Shown: piece by piece, positions 63,482 through 64,000 of the stretch | How the letters are laid out: every line of letters starts with the position of its first letter | Numbering within the stretch: the first letter of the stretch is position 1 | Source: Phycisphaerae bacterium | GTDB lineage: Bacteria > Planctomycetota > Phycisphaerae > Phycisphaerales > UBA1924 | NCBI GenBank assembly: GCA_016794925.1 | Contig: JAEUIW010000013.1 | Coordinates: 39,586-103,585, forward strand | DNA: 64,000 nt | Reading direction: 5' to 3' | Made by a program: the position numbers and the translations under genes | Notes under the pieces: generated by a model | Databases searched by the model: none | The model's input: only the letters and a program-made list of their open reading frames with translations | What the model was told of the DNA's origin: nothing

Positions 63482-63685
63482 ATGCCGTTCACCGGAAAAG
63501 CCACCTTCGCCGCAGGGGCCGACCTGCCCGAGATCATGGAGGACGTCTCCGACGTCATCGGGATCGTCAGCCCCTACGAGACGCCCCTCCTGGACCACCT
63601 CGGCGACGCCCGACGCGCCGCCGCCAGCACCATCCACGAGTGGATCGAGGATGCGCTCGTATCCCGTCTGACAAACGCTGATTGA
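63482..63685 (+). pseudogene. Truncated phage major capsid protein
   Basis: The first 60 or so residues (PFTGKATFAAGADLPEIMED followed by VSDVIGIVSPYETPLLDHLG) match the N-terminus of a phage major capsid protein of the SU10/HK97-like group. At about position 63658 the match stops; the frame continues for only a few codons (VSRLTNAD) and ends. A complete capsid protein would be over 300 residues. The 3' part has been displaced by the recombinase-bearing DNA that follows. GGAGG-type ribosome binding bases precede the ATG. Confidence 0.8.
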
Positions 63686-64000
63686 AGTGCGCTGCACGTA
63701 TCGCGCGGCAGGTAGAGCGTACCCACCTTGCGGTCGGGATCAATCTCGATCTTCGGGATGAACGCGTGAACGGCCGCGCGTGCTTCCATCATCGGCGTGC
63801 CGGGCTTGAGCGCCCGCGCAAGGTCGGCGATCCGCTCGCGCGCCCAGGCCCGCAGGCGATCGGGGTCGATCGTCTTGGGGGACGCGGGCTTGTTGGCCAC
63901 GTCGGCTTCGAGGGTCTCGCGGCGGCGCTTAAGATCAACGAGCGCGGTACGCAGTTCGCCAACATCGGCGAGATCGCTGTCGGAAAGCAGCGCCACCGTT
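63574..64000 (-). CDS. Serine recombinase, C-terminal part (5' end outside the window)
   Basis: Read leftward, the frame carries the C-terminal portion of a large serine recombinase. It has a coiled-coil helix (LRTALVDLKRRRETLEADVA), a zinc-ribbon-proximal region, then AWARERIADLARALKPGTPM and HAFIPKIEIDPDRKVGTLYL, the typical end segment of that family. The catalytic domain, including the serine, lies beyond the right edge. The family match ends near 63710; the rest of the frame is the antisense of the capsid gene. It probably belongs to an element integrated into the capsid gene. Confidence 0.75.
   Translation of the reverse strand, partial: TVALLSDSDLADVGELRTALVDLKRRRETLEADVANKPASPKTIDPDRLRAWARERIADLARALKPGTPMMEARAAVHAFIPKIEIDPDRKVGTLYLPRDTCSALQSAFVRRDTSASSIHSWMVLAAARRASPRWSRRGVS

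Overview
This 64 kb window is very GC-rich and gene-dense. It most resembles a chromosome of a Phycisphaerae-type planctomycete (Planctomycetota). The evidence for that placement is a secreted protein with a duplicated dockerin-like tail of the planctomycetal type (4155-5312), a PEP-CTERM-like sorting tail (38691-39398), many lineage-specific secreted and lipoproteins, and uniformly high GC. The phylum call is inference from gene content; no rRNA gene is present.

Layout. 1-2290: the 3' end of a VTT/TVP38 membrane protein, a truncated N6-adenine methylase/restriction gene lying on the 3' side of a tRNA-Met, and a small helix-turn-helix-like protein. 2291-4154: a chromosome-partition locus with parB, three parS-like 16-mers (TGTTCCACGTGGAACA and one single-mismatch copy), a NUDIX gene and a G-free AT-rich tract. 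One parS lies across the probable parB start codon and another lies inside the NUDIX coding sequence. 4155-8955: dockerin-type secreted protein, clpB, a small YjfB-like gene and a small lipoprotein.

9021-27625 is a large exopolysaccharide/glycan locus. It holds GDP-mannose 4,6-dehydratase, GDP-fucose synthase and a plant-type GDP-mannose 3,5-epimerase homologue. With them are three glycosyltransferases, an acetyltransferase, an epimerase, an unassigned beta-propeller protein, AsnB, a Wzy-like polymerase and a Wzx-like flippase. Most genes from 12264 to 18605 are joined by 4-base stop/start overlaps. A TMEM175-type channel and a gamma-glutamyltransferase are interposed. A secreted 782-residue protein, an EEP-family membrane phosphatase/nuclease and a UDP-glucuronate-epimerase-like gene follow (27724-32146).

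32446-61009 is mixed housekeeping and lineage-specific content. It includes Mrp ATPase (without the usual CxxC), a SAM methyltransferase, SpoVR, a PEP-CTERM-like protein, PyrE, an Hsp70 paralogue, a caspase-fold-like secreted protein, a NeuD-like acyltransferase, a BRCT-like membrane coiled-coil protein and an LpxL/HtrB-type acyltransferase. It also includes a response regulator with three small downstream genes, two lipoproteins, a DUF6159-like membrane protein, a secreted methyltransferase-fold protein, an O6-alkylguanine transferase, a Fic AMPylase, SucD, an MRJP/SMP-30-like propeller and an FHA-GAF histidine kinase.

61282-64000 is a phage-derived head module of portal, scaffold-like protein and major capsid protein. 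The capsid gene is cut off after about 60 residues, where a minus-strand serine-recombinase 3' end begins. No terminase or tail gene is visible, so this is either a broken prophage or a domesticated, GTA-like remnant with a second element inserted into the capsid gene.

The most interesting items are the parS/parB start overlap, the capsid/recombinase junction, the tRNA-adjacent truncated methylase, the three-way GDP-mannose branch, the Fic start-codon palindrome, and the response-regulator operon with an Sm-like protein and a cysteine-less FmdB-like protein.
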